Source: Lachnospiraceae bacterium
GTDB taxonomy: Bacteria; Bacillota; Clostridia; Lachnospirales; Lachnospiraceae
DNA length: 64,000 bases
Direction: 5' to 3'
Assembly (NCBI GenBank): GCA_910575475.1
Contig: CAJTGD010000003.1
Coordinates: 152,767 to 216,766, forward strand
Positions 7,012-15,150 of the stretch are shown here, in pieces; within the stretch, counting starts at the first letter, position 1; each line of letters opens with the position of its first letter. The position numbers and the translations under genes were made by a program. The notes below the pieces were generated by a model, which was not told where the DNA came from, searched no databases, and worked only from the letters and a program-made list of their open reading frames with translations.

Positions 7012-8351
7012 AATCCCACATCCCCGCTGTAAAGATCCTCCTGTACATCCTCTGCCGTCCTGTTCGTTGGGTAGCCTGTCTCATACCCCTCCTGATCCTG
7101 CTCCTTCTCTATGCGCTCCAGTTCTTCCTTCACATTATCCACAGCGGAAAGAATCCCCAGTTGAGTCTCATGGCTGACGATCCCGCTGAGCTGGGAAGCA
7201 GTCTGAGCTTCATCCAGGGTATTAGCAGGAATATTCTGGGTGAATTTATACTTGATGTTTACCCAGGCATCCTCCCGCATGCCGGAAACCGGATTGCTGA
7301 AGATCAGTTTATAACGTCTGTTCATACCAGAGATAAATTTCCGTTCCTTGGTCTTTGCCAGGTTGCTCATGCCCTGTAGCTTGTATTTTAAAGCAATACC
7401 CGAGGAGGTTCCGAAATTTTCATCAGAAATATTCGCCACCATACTGATCTGGAAAATGAGCTTTTCAAGCCGGTTGATCAGGTTCTCCTGGGTCGTATCT
7501 CCATTCGGCTTCTGCAGAAAATCAACCACTACATTCAGGGCGTCCATCCCTTCAAAATTGATCACCCGGTTTCTCCGCAGCACTTCCAGATCACTTGCTT
7601 CCAGCTTCGCCCCCAGTATTTTTAGATAGGCGTCCGCAAAATAGTCCACGTCATTTGCCTTTTCACTGACCGCTTTATGGTGGGCCTCGATCATAGGGAG
7701 AACACTTTCAAATATTCCGATGCGCTCCTTATTTTCCAGATATTCCGTTGCCGGAACTCCATCAAATCCGTGAATCTTTTCTTCATCCACCCACTGATAG
7801 GAACCGCGGTTGATAAAATGCTGCACCACTCTCCCGTCTGACCAGCTTCCATGCTCCACATTGTCCGCATCCTTATAATGCCGTACAAAAAACATCGGCC
7901 TCTCCAGGATGCTGTCATCATAGATCATAAATGCATCCATCGGTGAAAGATATGTAATCCCGATATTCCCCATCCCATCCACATAATACATTTCAAAGCC
8001 GCTTCCGTAGATGCTGCATATCTTGGATAATTCCGCATTACTATCGTCCTGGTCATTGTACTGATCCAGAAATTCCAGGTATTCGGATATCTCCTTATCA
8101 TCACTCGTGGTCTTGATCGGGATTCCTATGAAGAACCCATTCATAGTATCTACGATATACTTCGCAAAGTTGACCGGAATCCGGTTATCCGGTTTCCAGT
8201 CCGCTTTTTTCTCCCGCCTGCTGATCTCATACTTATTTTCATATGCATCCTGCAGTTTATGATACCTCTCGGAAATTTCCTGCTTGTGCTTCGCCATATA
8301 TTTCCCAAGCAGTTCTGTCGTCATAACCGTACCCGTCGGCACCCTGAACAT
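7008..8351 (-). CDS. Phage portal protein, SPP1 gp6-like
   Basis: A 447-residue portal protein. The N-terminal segment DNRIPVNFAKYIVDTMNGFF (about residues 58-77) and the following clip/stem region with ICSIYGSGFEMYYVD are typical of the SPP1 family portal. Twelve copies form the DNA channel at the capsid vertex and bind terminase during packaging. Length is usual for the family. It follows the large terminase gene with one base between and overlaps the MuF gene by four bases, as expected for a packaging-head operon. Confidence 0.92.
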   Translation of the reverse strand: MFRVPTGTVMTTELLGKYMAKHKQEISERYHKLQDAYENKYEISRREKKADWKPDNRIPVNFAKYIVDTMNGFFIGIPIKTTSDDKEISEYLEFLDQYNDQDDSNAELSKICSIYGSGFEMYYVDGMGNIGITYLSPMDAFMIYDDSILERPMFFVRHYKDADNVEHGSWSDGRVVQHFINRGSYQWVDEEKIHGFDGVPATEYLENKERIGIFESVLPMIEAHHKAVSEKANDVDYFADAYLKILGAKLEASDLEVLRRNRVINFEGMDALNVVVDFLQKPNGDTTQENLINRLEKLIFQISMVANISDENFGTSSGIALKYKLQGMSNLAKTKERKFISGMNRRYKLIFSNPVSGMREDAWVNIKYKFTQNIPANTLDEAQTASQLSGIVSHETQLGILSAVDNVKEELERIEKEQDQEGYETGYPTNRTAEDVQEDLYSGDVGL

Positions 8352-8352
8352 T

Positions 8353-9624
8353 TTATACGCCTCCCCTCAGGCCGTTGTTATATGCAGCCCGTGTTTCCAG
8401 TTTTCTAAATATACTTGCCGCGGAATCCGGACTGTCATCATGCTCCGCAAACTCTGAGTAGTCCAGAATCTCATTGATATATTCCGGATCCGTCTCTTCC
8501 AGCCATTTTATTTTCTTCCAGTTCTTTCGGAGATACGTGGATATTTTCACAAACTTATTCATTTTTTCGTGATATCCTGAAACCGGAATCCCCATACCGG
8601 CAATCTCTTTTCTCAGATAACCCTTATCCGCGTTGTCCTCACAGAATATAGTTCCTGCCCTAAAACGTTTGTGGTAAACAGCAATTTCTCTCAGACAGTC
8701 ATCCACGTGCCTGTCCCACCTTTTCCCAAAACCAATGAAGCCTTCCGGTACTTTGTGTATTATGGTAAATGCCGTGCCGTCCTTGCCATCGTATGCGGCA
8801 TCGATATGAGCAATCCCTCCGTAGATTTTTTCCACATCCTTTGCAAACTCCGGGTCTTTAAACATGGCATCCTTATCCGCAATATGCCTCAGCTCATAAT
8901 TTGCCGAGAAAAGGCTGTCCGACATGGACTGCCGGAGCTCTTCCAGCTTGTCCCGAGTGATCAGGCCTGTAGAATAACAGTCATACCGCTTCACATTCGG
9001 CATTAATGAAATCGCATCCTCTTTGTGCCAGGGAGTGCCGGTATTAATGAACCGGCCGCCCCGGTTGCGGATGTTCTGAAGCTCCATGTACTGAATCCTG
9101 GTGCGCTCCCGCTCCGCCCGGCTCGTGCGGTCCCTCAGGTTCACAATATCGTCTGTTACGATGATATCCCCGTGCTTTCCTGTAATGGATGTTCCGATAC
9201 CAAGCCCCATGATCTGGGACACGCCCCTTGTAGAAGTACAGAGGTTCGTCATAATTTCCGAATTATTTGCTGTGATCAGCTGTAGGCTAAGGTCGTACAG
9301 ATCATATACGATCCGCCCGATCACTGGTGACTGCAGGATCTTTCTGGTCTGAGTGATCACCTCTGTCACATCATCATCCGTTTTCCGGAAGAACATCACA
9401 TTTTCATTGGGCCGCTCGATCGCATGGATCGCAAGGAACAGAGACAGATCCGTTGTCTTGTAAGATCCGCGGTGTGCAAGCAGTGTCTGGTCTTCACGAG
9501 AATACAAAAAAGACCGGAGCCACGTATTATGCAGCCCGGTCAGATCTTTGAAACCTACCCAGTGTCCAATTTTATACGGTTCATTCCACAGAAGGTCCAG
9601 AACCGCTTGCTTTCTGCTGTTCAA
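8353..9624 (-). CDS. Terminase large subunit
   Basis: A 423-residue packaging motor. The ATPase half shows a Walker A variant, HRGSYKTT, near residue 50, and a Walker B strand GDIIVTDD near 155, with a coupling motif NTGTPW near 215. The nuclease half has the RNase H-like acidic positions HIDAAYDGKDG (about 295), FCEDNADKG (about 345) and DDSPDSAAS near the C-terminus. It cleaves concatemeric phage DNA and drives it into the procapsid through the portal. It overlaps the small terminase gene by 44 bases. Confidence 0.93.
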   Translation of the reverse strand: MNSRKQAVLDLLWNEPYKIGHWVGFKDLTGLHNTWLRSFLYSREDQTLLAHRGSYKTTDLSLFLAIHAIERPNENVMFFRKTDDDVTEVITQTRKILQSPVIGRIVYDLYDLSLQLITANNSEIMTNLCTSTRGVSQIMGLGIGTSITGKHGDIIVTDDIVNLRDRTSRAERERTRIQYMELQNIRNRGGRFINTGTPWHKEDAISLMPNVKRYDCYSTGLITRDKLEELRQSMSDSLFSANYELRHIADKDAMFKDPEFAKDVEKIYGGIAHIDAAYDGKDGTAFTIIHKVPEGFIGFGKRWDRHVDDCLREIAVYHKRFRAGTIFCEDNADKGYLRKEIAGMGIPVSGYHEKMNKFVKISTYLRKNWKKIKWLEETDPEYINEILDYSEFAEHDDSPDSAASIFRKLETRAAYNNGLRGGV

Positions 9625-10120
9625 AGTATTCCTCCATCTCCTTTACAGCATCGTCAATGGCCGGAACTTTCAGATCCAGGCGGTCATTCCACATACCCAA
9701 GTGCCGCCCCAGGAGCTCTAGCGCTTTTTCTTTATCATTCAGCTTGATCTCGATGCCGTTTGCTCCTTCCTTGATGCCGGCTATTGCCCGGCGCTGTTTC
9801 TCGGATAATGAGTCTGTGGATTTTATCAGTACCATGGAAGAAGAGCCGTTGCTTTTTATCTCCACGTAATCCGTCACCCGGGCGAAGGCGATCGCGGCCA
9901 GCTCCTGGATGACCTGATCCTGGGTGACCTCTGTCCGCTGCTGACGTTCCTGCATGCGTTGCTGGATGTAGGATGCAACCTTAGTATTTCTTAGCAACTT
10001 GCTGCCGTTTACAGCGGCGGTATTTTCGTTTTTGACTCTTGGATAGGCTACGAGGTAAGCTCTTGTGGCGTTTAAGTCTATGAGGTATTCATCAGCAAAT
10101 ATTTTCTGTTTTTCTGTCAT
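9581..10120 (-). CDS. Terminase small subunit
   Basis: A 179-residue protein with the N-terminal DNA-binding pattern MTEKQKIFADEYLIDLNATR followed by a second helix pair (AAVNGSKLLRN), then a central oligomerisation region and a C-terminal stretch ending in DDAVKEMEEYFEQQ, as in the terminase_2/XtmA family. It recognises the packaging site and recruits the large subunit. It is the first gene of the packaging operon; upstream comes the separately transcribed accessory cassette. Confidence 0.92.
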   Translation of the reverse strand: MTEKQKIFADEYLIDLNATRAYLVAYPRVKNENTAAVNGSKLLRNTKVASYIQQRMQERQQRTEVTQDQVIQELAAIAFARVTDYVEIKSNGSSSMVLIKSTDSLSEKQRRAIAGIKEGANGIEIKLNDKEKALELLGRHLGMWNDRLDLKVPAIDDAVKEMEEYFEQQKASGSGPSVE

Positions 10121-10211
10121 TTAGGCTCACCTCGCTTTTTTATCACGTTGAAAAAGACTGTAGCAACAGAAATCAAAAATCATAATCACAACAGTCTTTC
10201 TTGATCCATTT

Positions 10212-10673
10212 CTATCTATTTACCATTTTCAACATTAATATTAGTATTATAAAACTTATAAGTACATCAATAAATGTCATAACTGTGCAAAAAATAAATA
10301 TGAACATCTCAACAATGAGAAATTTTTTTATAATAATAATACATATAAAAGTTACAATATATGATAATAATTTAATACACGTTTGAGTGTATTGAAATAT
10401 TACAGTCATATAATGACCCGTTTTCTTAAAATCTCCTGTAATTGTTCCCCCATCAAAAGCTACTAATATCGATTCTGCTGTTATAATAAAGCCTAATAAA
10501 GTTGACCAAACCCCTATCATAACTTTAGATACTTCCATCATATTATTTACATCAATACAATAATTCACTTCTACAATTTGTTTACATATTACATATGCCG
10601 CAAATAACCCTACTATGATGGAAACACTAAATAAAAAGCATCTTCTATATAAATGTTTTATATTGCTTTTCAT
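10212..10673 (-). CDS. Four-helix membrane protein of the SOS-linked accessory cassette
   Basis: A 153-residue protein with four hydrophobic segments, at about residues 10-30, 50-70, 95-112 and 118-145, and almost no soluble domain. The ATG at 10671-10673 is preferred over a GTG at 10680-10682 because AGGAAGAG lies about 11 bases before it. It directly follows the broken 336-codon gene and shares its AT-rich composition, which differs from the neighbouring phage genes. I do not recognise the family. A soluble protein plus a small multi-helix membrane protein, LexA-controlled and placed between late regulator and terminase, is a layout seen in phage-borne defence or exclusion modules; that role is an inference. 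Confidence 0.65.
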   Translation of the reverse strand: MKSNIKHLYRRCFLFSVSIIVGLFAAYVICKQIVEVNYCIDVNNMMEVSKVMIGVWSTLLGFIITAESILVAFDGGTITGDFKKTGHYMTVIFQYTQTCIKLLSYIVTFICIIIIKKFLIVEMFIFIFCTVMTFIDVLISFIILILMLKMVNR

Positions 10674-10678
10674 AATTA

Positions 10679-11670
10679 TCACAACTCTTCCTTAATTGAA
10701 CTTACATAAAAGTTGATAATTGCATTATACATCGAATTACTGTCTATCGTTTTCTTTTTAGTCATTACAAAATCTTTCTTCGTTATCATCTTATCTGATA
10801 ATAAATTAATGGGTTCTTTATAAATCCCTTGATTCACTTCGAATTTTTCTATATCCTCTATGTTTTTAGAAACAAAATTATCTATTTCATCTTTATTCAT
10901 AGGAGCAGGAAATCCTATTTTCTTTTTTCCTATTCGTCTTCGTAAAATAACCTCATACGAGTCTAATTCTTCAATCTCATTTATAGTACTTCCTATAAAT
11001 CCCATTTTATCACGTAAAAATATTTTCATCTCTGGCGTATTTTTAACTTTCAATTGAAATAAAGAATATCCTTTGTCATCGATGATACGTTTTAAGGTAT
11101 CTTTCCGTAATTTAGGCGTACAAACAAAACGACCAATTTTATCGTACTTAAATGTTGCATATGCCGATATCGCACTTGGACGAGCTCCATTAAAATTAAA
11201 TTCAGCCCCCATTATTCCTTCTTTGTAAAATATAACACAATGTGTTACCTCGGCAATATTAAACTCTCCCTCAACCATTCCAACTATATTTTCCAGCTTC
11301 CCGTCTTTTTCTATGAATGGAAATGCATCTGGCCGGCATTGTACTAACCGAAAGGTTATGCATTCCCATTCCGTATTTATCTCATCAACTTCTACATACA
11401 GTTTATCTCCATTTTCCATTTCATATTCTAATTTTTTTAGAATATGAACTCGTTCCTTTTTACCTTTTTCGGCTTTTAATTTAATGTTCAGCTTTTGAAA
11501 ATATTGAAATACTTCCAAAAGCTTTTTCGATTGGTCTTGATAATTTACAAAAGCTTTTTCGATTGGTCTTGATAATTTACAAAAGCTTTTTCTTTCTCCG
11601 TCCCTAAACGTTGTAAAACAACATCGAAATAATGTATACTCCGAGTAACTTGTCCCTTTTTCTTTCCCAA
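10679..11670 (-). pseudogene. Accessory cassette soluble protein, frameshifted by 32-bp tandem duplication
   Basis: GGAGG at 11679-11683 stands eight bases before a TTG at 11668-11670 that opens a frame reading MGKKKGQVTRSIHYFDVVLQ and on to AFVNYQDQSKKLL, where it meets a TAA. That stop appears only because the 32-bp unit at 11517-11548 is repeated at 11549-11580; with one copy the frame runs on to the stop at 10679 as a protein of about 320 residues. As sequenced, an upstream start in another frame can also enter the body, giving a 336-residue protein with an unnatural N-terminus and no ribosome site that fits it. The body (LKVKNTPEMKIFLRDKMGF, VILRRRIGKKKIG) is soluble and of no family I recognise. 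Confidence 0.7.
11517..11592. repeat. Two 32-bp tandem units plus a 12-bp partial unit
   Basis: The unit starts aaaagctttttcgattgg and ends taatttac. Copy one is 11517-11548, copy two 11549-11580, and the first 12 bases recur at 11581-11592. A single unit would already be flanked by two 12-base direct repeats (aaaagctttttc), the layout needed for slipped-strand gain or loss of a unit. Because 32 is not a multiple of three, each gain or loss changes the frame of the gene. Confidence 0.9.
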
Positions 11671-11795
11671 TTTTTATACCTCCACACACTGCCAGTCTCC
11701 ATAAAAATCACCACTATTTTATTAAATGATATATCACTTTTCGATAATTATCAACAAAATGTGCATAACTTTTTTGTGAAGGTTCTCTTGTATTT

Positions 11796-11824
11796 ATATT
11801 AGAACATTTGTTCTGTTTTGTCAA
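11796..11824 (-). promoter_or_regulatory. Sigma-A promoter with LexA/DinR box for the accessory cassette
   Basis: On the minus strand TTGACA (11819-11824) and TAATAT (11796-11801) are separated by exactly 17 bases. Twelve of these bases, GAACAAATGTTC at 11802-11813, match the Gram-positive LexA (DinR) box GAAC-N4-GTTC with perfect symmetry and abut the -10 element. LexA bound here would block RNA polymerase, so the cassette is expected to be induced by DNA damage. Confidence 0.8.
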
Positions 11825-11839
11825 TTTGGAAAAATATAC

Positions 11840-11870
11840 AAAAAGCGCCCTGCATTTTTATGCAGAACGC
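11840..11870 (-). terminator. Rho-independent terminator after the late-regulator gene
   Basis: Minus-strand GCGTTCTGCAT and ATGCAGGGCGC pair (two G-U pairs) around a short AAAA loop and are followed by TTTTT. It ends the transcript of the ArpU/RinA-like gene and isolates the LexA-controlled cassette promoter just beyond. Confidence 0.8.
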
Positions 11871-11974
11871 CTTTCGTATGTGTGTGAGGGTTAAACTTGG
11901 CTACCAAAGCCACCAATCTCAGCTTATACTATAGCATACGAAATCGTGACATGTGTGACATTCGAGACAAACTT

Positions 11975-12406
11975 TCATCTCTTTTTCATAAATCTCTCAA
12001 ATTCTTTTTTCAATCCGTTTTCCGTAGCCTTTCTTCCGATCTTCGCTGCCGTCTGCTCCCAGGTCATCCCCTCAAATATCTTATACTTGATGATCCTCTG
12101 CATCCGGATCGGGACCGTCAGGAGCCACTCCTCCACCTGCAGCTTAATGTTTTCCGCATTCGCCTTGCGCTGCTCCAGAAGTTTTTCTTCCAGACGTAAA
12201 TTCTTATCATCCTTGTATGTAAAAGTGGTGCCTTCAATTCGATAATGCTTTTCCTGATAGGGGAACTTTAGGTTGCTGCCCTTCACGTTTGTCTGTATGA
12301 CCGTCTTCCGTCTTTTCTTTAGCTTTCGGATATCATCCTCCGTTTCCTTTATCAGCTCCATGGCGTCCATGTAGTCAGCAAGTATCTTCTTGTCCAATGC
12401 AACCAC
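11975..12406 (-). CDS. ArpU/RinA-like late transcription regulator
   Basis: A 143-residue protein with a long charged N-terminal helical part and a C-terminal sigma-region-4-like helix-turn-helix (GMTWEQTAAKIGRKATENGLKKEF, shown here only as its span near residues 112-136). This architecture is that of ArpU/RinA-type regulators, which switch on packaging, head and tail genes late in infection. It is the last gene before the packaging block and is followed by a strong terminator. An internal rather than first-codon start cannot be excluded, but the given start follows GGGAG. Confidence 0.8.
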   Translation of the reverse strand: MVALDKKILADYMDAMELIKETEDDIRKLKKRRKTVIQTNVKGSNLKFPYQEKHYRIEGTTFTYKDDKNLRLEEKLLEQRKANAENIKLQVEEWLLTVPIRMQRIIKYKIFEGMTWEQTAAKIGRKATENGLKKEFERFMKKR

Positions 12407-12461
12407 TCCCTTTTTTGTTTATATCACGGCTCCGTGCTTCCCGAACACTTTCCTGCTTTTC

Positions 12462-12581
12462 CTAAAAACTCAGAATAGCGAAAAACAGAAGAAAGATCCA
12501 ATACCAGCCATACTTTACTGTCAGATAGCACGTCAGGCAAATGACCAAAAAGCTATAAACGTATCTCACTATCTTCTCCAT
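12462..12581 (-). CDS. Small phage membrane protein, 39 residues
   Basis: The ATG at 12579-12581 has AGGAGGAG ten bases upstream. The product starts MEKIVRYVYSFLVICLTCYL and is almost wholly hydrophobic, one or two membrane spans, ending with a TAG at 12462. It lies in the gap between the methylase and the late regulator, in the same direction. Too short for homology judgement; the ribosome site and hydrophobic profile support it as real. Confidence 0.55.
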   Translation of the reverse strand: MEKIVRYVYSFLVICLTCYLTVKYGWYWIFLLFFAILSF

Positions 12582-12599
12582 CTTTTTCTTCTCCTCCTT

Positions 12600-13412
12600 T
12601 TAAACCAGCAGTGTGATCTGCTCCGCTTCCAGCTCATAGTTCATCCACAATGTCTCCACCCGCCTCCTGTTGTCCTGTGCCCTGGCCGCAACCTGCACTT
12701 TCTTCCAGTTCCCCAGATAGAAGTCGTATAATTCGCAGTCATAGCCGGAGATCATCACCTTTGCCTTGCTACTGGTTATCGTCTCCAGCAGCTCTATGTG
12801 ATCCTGGTCTGACATCTCGTGCCTGTACTGCTTCCTCCCTGTCCTGGTTGACCATACATAGGGCGGATCCAGATACATCAGCACATTTTCATGATCAAAT
12901 GCTTTGATCAACTCCAGCGCCGGGCAGTTCTCAATCTGCACCTGTTTCAGCCTTATGGCCATCTCCGCGATAGACTCCGGCAGCTCGTTCCAATATCTGA
13001 CCGCATATGCACTTTCCCGGCCGTACACGTCCTTTTTCCATCCACAGTCCCCATTCATCCGGAAGCCGTGGCCCTGCATAGACTTGATTGCGAAACATGC
13101 AGCGCGCTCCACCGGATCTTCCGGATCCTCCCGGGCAGCTTCGCCATATGCCTGCCTGGCGTATGGCGTATACATAATCCGATCCTGTAGCTTCTCCCGT
13201 CTTTCCGGATCCCGGATCACCCGGAAAAAGTTTACCACCTCTCCGTCTAAGTCGTTGACTGTCTCGATCGGGGCCGGCTGCTTTGCAAACAGTACCGCCC
13301 CGCATCCGAAGTATGGCTCCAGGTAGCTGTGGTGGGGCGGCATGTGTCTGATGATCCAGGAGGCGATCCGCTTCTTGCTTCCTGGGTAATGTAACACTGA
13401 TCGCATCCGCAT
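12600..13412 (-). CDS. Phage DNA adenine methylase, D12 class
   Basis: A 270-residue N6-adenine methyltransferase. The N-terminal SAM-binding motif is LHYPGSKKRIASWI with YLEPYFGCGAV (FxGxG type, about residue 36); the catalytic motif DPPY lies near residue 190. This order is that of the D12/Dam class. In phages it protects DNA from host restriction or adjusts gene control. An alternative start at 13404-13406 has the better spacing from GGGAGG, giving a protein two residues shorter. The recognition site cannot be read from the sequence. Confidence 0.9.
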   Translation of the reverse strand: MRMRSVLHYPGSKKRIASWIIRHMPPHHSYLEPYFGCGAVLFAKQPAPIETVNDLDGEVVNFFRVIRDPERREKLQDRIMYTPYARQAYGEAAREDPEDPVERAACFAIKSMQGHGFRMNGDCGWKKDVYGRESAYAVRYWNELPESIAEMAIRLKQVQIENCPALELIKAFDHENVLMYLDPPYVWSTRTGRKQYRHEMSDQDHIELLETITSSKAKVMISGYDCELYDFYLGNWKKVQVAARAQDNRRRVETLWMNYELEAEQITLLV

Positions 13413-13419
13413 CCCCTCC

Positions 13420-13707
13420 CTACTGAACCAGGCATACAGAGCAGGAACATTTCATAGCTTTTTGCGTATCCTTTTTGCTGACCCTGTTGAATTCCAAGGC
13501 GATATACCCGTGCCTCTCCAAATGTGCAATACAGCGCTCAACACTGCTCTCTTTCACCTCTTCCAGCGGGCACCATTCCGGCCTGCATTTACTATCCCGG
13601 TATTCGTCTACATCTTTTCCGGTTGCCTGGCAGCGGTCCGTTAAATCCCGGATCATACAATCCCAGCAATCTGCCGGCGTGTCTATAATCAATACTGACT
13701 TACTCAT
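13420..13707 (-). CDS. Conserved small phage protein with cysteine pairs
   Basis: A 95-residue protein starting MSKSVLIIDTPADCWDC. The ATG at 13705-13707 has GGAAGG in reach and overlaps the end of the previous gene by eight bases. Cysteines occur as CWDC near the start, at CRPEWCPL in the middle and CSCSVC at the end, a pattern fitting zinc binding. Proteins with the MSKSVLIIDTP start are common in Firmicutes phages in the early-middle region; their function is unknown. An in-frame extension upstream has no ribosome site. Confidence 0.7.
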   Translation of the reverse strand: MSKSVLIIDTPADCWDCMIRDLTDRCQATGKDVDEYRDSKCRPEWCPLEEVKESSVERCIAHLERHGYIALEFNRVSKKDTQKAMKCSCSVCLVQ

Positions 13708-13966
13708 TCTCATCTTCCTTCCTGAACAGCTGCTCCACACAGTCCCTGATATTGTCCAATGTCCTCTTTCCGACCCCTCTTTCCCTCGCAACCGCCGCCA
13801 TAACCTCTTCCAGGTCTACTCCTGGAACGCTCTCCATGCCGTCCTCATATCCACGCTTATACATCCCTTCACAGAATGCAGCAAATTCCTGACGGTCTGA
13901 TTTCTTAATCTTCTCGTATTCCTTCCTGGTGATCTCCGGCATGACGCCCTTTTTATTCCTGTTCAT
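13700..13966 (-). CDS. Hypothetical phage protein
   Basis: An 88-residue soluble, charged protein. It reads MNRNKKGVMPEITRKEYEKI at the start and is helical through most of its length. No known domain is seen. It overlaps the gene on each side by a few bases (13963-13966 and 13700-13707), typical of a compact phage operon, which supports it as a real gene. Confidence 0.65.
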   Translation of the reverse strand: MNRNKKGVMPEITRKEYEKIKKSDRQEFAAFCEGMYKRGYEDGMESVPGVDLEEVMAAVARERGVGKRTLDNIRDCVEQLFRKEDENE

Positions 13967-14175
13967 GATCTTTTCTCCGTTTCGTTTGTTCTGGCCCCTT
14001 CATGGCTGAGTATATTGCAAAGGAACTCTCCCATCCTGCATCCGGCACACAGCTCCGCCAGGGATTCTTCATCACGCTCCATCTCTGGATACCGGCACAG
14101 CTTGTCACAGATATACTCCATCATCTCCGTTGTTAATCGGTCTAAATCATTCAAATGCATTGCCCTTGTACTCAT
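13963..14175 (-). CDS. Hypothetical phage protein with Cys cluster
   Basis: A 70-residue acidic protein with CDKLCRYP and ELCAGCRMGEFLC, five cysteines that could bind a metal ion. GGAGG stands shortly before the ATG, which lies inside the end of the preceding gene (ATGA overlap at 14172-14175). No family recognised. Confidence 0.65.
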   Translation of the reverse strand: MSTRAMHLNDLDRLTTEMMEYICDKLCRYPEMERDEESLAELCAGCRMGEFLCNILSHEGARTNETEKRS

Positions 14176-14591
14176 GGTTCCTCCTTCACCTTTACCGGCG
14201 CGCCCTTCTCGTACTTATCGCAATCCTCCACATCGCATCCCCTGGAACGCTTCGTTCCGGATTTTAGCGCGTATTCACATTTAATCCCGAAGTTTTTCTG
14301 GTTGTAAGTAGCCGCCCTGTATTTGCAGGTCTTACACAGATGGCGGTCCGCGTTCTTCCCCTTTGTTTCCGCCAGCCGTTCCCGGATCTTCTTAGCGGCC
14401 GCCCAGACCGTGCCGTATTTTATCCCTGTCTTTTCTGCGATCTCCGAATCTGTAAGCCCCTGCTTGACATAGGGCTCAATGATATCCTTGGCTTCTTTTG
14501 GTTTCGCCTTCTGAGCACCCGCTTTTTTCGTTACCCTGGCTTTACCATGAGCCTGATCTGCTGGAGGGATATCCGCTTCCGGCTCCCCCCC
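14172..14591 (-). CDS. C-terminal part of a frameshifted HTH and zinc-finger phage protein
   Basis: An open frame without ATG, GTG or TTG at its beginning. It encodes a helix-turn-helix segment (LTDSEIAEKTGIKYGTVW) and a cysteine-rich end (CKTCKY, IKCEYA, CDVEDCDKY) that probably binds zinc, and stops in the ATGA overlap with the next gene. The upstream gene (14531-14794) runs into the seven-G run (14585-14591 on the minus strand) in another frame. One extra G there would fuse both into a single protein of about 207 residues. So this is the second half of one gene, split by mutation or by a homopolymer error in assembly. Confidence 0.7.
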   Translation of the reverse strand, partial: GGEPEADIPPADQAHGKARVTKKAGAQKAKPKEAKDIIEPYVKQGLTDSEIAEKTGIKYGTVWAAAKKIRERLAETKGKNADRHLCKTCKYRAATYNQKNFGIKCEYALKSGTKRSRGCDVEDCDKYEKGAPVKVKEEP

Positions 14592-14794
14592 TGGACATTG
14601 CGCAGCACCTTCTCCTCATAGTCTTCTCCGGCTTCCAGCTCCGCGTTGATAAAATATACAGCATCGTCCGGAAGCGGGTCAGAAATGCGTACAAACCGCA
14701 TCCCGCCATCTGCCATCCTTACGGCTGCCATTGTACCCTTGTTGCCGTTCAGGAACGCTTTCAATGCCTCTTCCCGTGTGTTCTCAACTAACAT
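14531..14794 (-). CDS. N-terminal part of the same frameshifted phage protein
   Basis: As sequenced, an 87-residue protein that starts MLVENTREEALKAFLNGNKG and ends soon after a run of seven Gs. The first 68 residues form a compact alpha/beta unit common in Clostridia phages. After the run, the last 18 residues are basic and look like out-of-frame sequence, while the +1 frame continues with a helix-turn-helix and a zinc-binding tail (14172-14591). The start overlaps the previous gene by 11 bases and has GAGG upstream. Confidence 0.7.
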   Translation of the reverse strand: MLVENTREEALKAFLNGNKGTMAAVRMADGGMRFVRISDPLPDDAVYFINAELEAGEDYEEKVLRNVQGGSRKRISLQQIRLMVKPG

Positions 14795-14966
14795 GATTTT
14801 TCCTCCTGCACTTCATTCCTTTGTGGAAATACAGCTTTATATGCCGCTTTGTCTGGACATAATCATATTCCCCGATAATCATTTCACCACATCTCTCGCA
14901 GATCTTCACGTCTTCCACCCTGGCTTCATTCCGTGGAATGTTATTGTCTTTTATCAATCCTCTCAA
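14784..14966 (-). CDS. Small phage zinc-ribbon-like protein
   Basis: A 60-residue protein with ICERCGEMI near residue 22 and a lone cysteine near the basic C-terminus, a partial zinc-ribbon pattern. It overlaps both neighbouring genes (14784-14794 and 14941-14966). No functional assignment; overlap and shared direction support it. Confidence 0.55.
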   Translation of the reverse strand: MRGLIKDNNIPRNEARVEDVKICERCGEMIIGEYDYVQTKRHIKLYFHKGMKCRRKNHVS

Positions 14967-15150
14967 CCTCGCTTATCACAGCTGCTATCATTTCCTTGGC
15001 GAAGGGCTGCTTCCCATACTTCGCATGCAGCCCATCCGCCTCCTCAACGAGTTGCTCCCACATTTTTCTGTCTTTGTCCTGGCCGTAATACTTCCGGTAC
15101 AGTCCCCAGCAGTCCCCGAACAGCCTTGCAGCTTCCAGAAAAGCCATCAT
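14941..15150 (-). CDS. Hypothetical phage protein
   Basis: A 69-residue helical protein starting MMAFLEAARLFGDCWGLYRK. The ATG at 15148-15150 overlaps the stop of the RusA-like gene by four bases (ATGA), which favours it over an in-frame start further upstream. Proteins of this type with a tryptophan-rich first helix often follow RusA in Clostridia phages; function unknown. Confidence 0.65.
   Translation of the reverse strand: MMAFLEAARLFGDCWGLYRKYYGQDKDRKMWEQLVEEADGLHAKYGKQPFAKEMIAAVISEVERIDKRQ

Noticed and set aside
10212..11670. Kiwa (KwaA/KwaB) defence system
   Set aside because: The pair has one four-span membrane protein and one soluble protein like Kiwa, but the order is reversed and I cannot recognise the KwaB domain in the soluble protein; left as unassigned.
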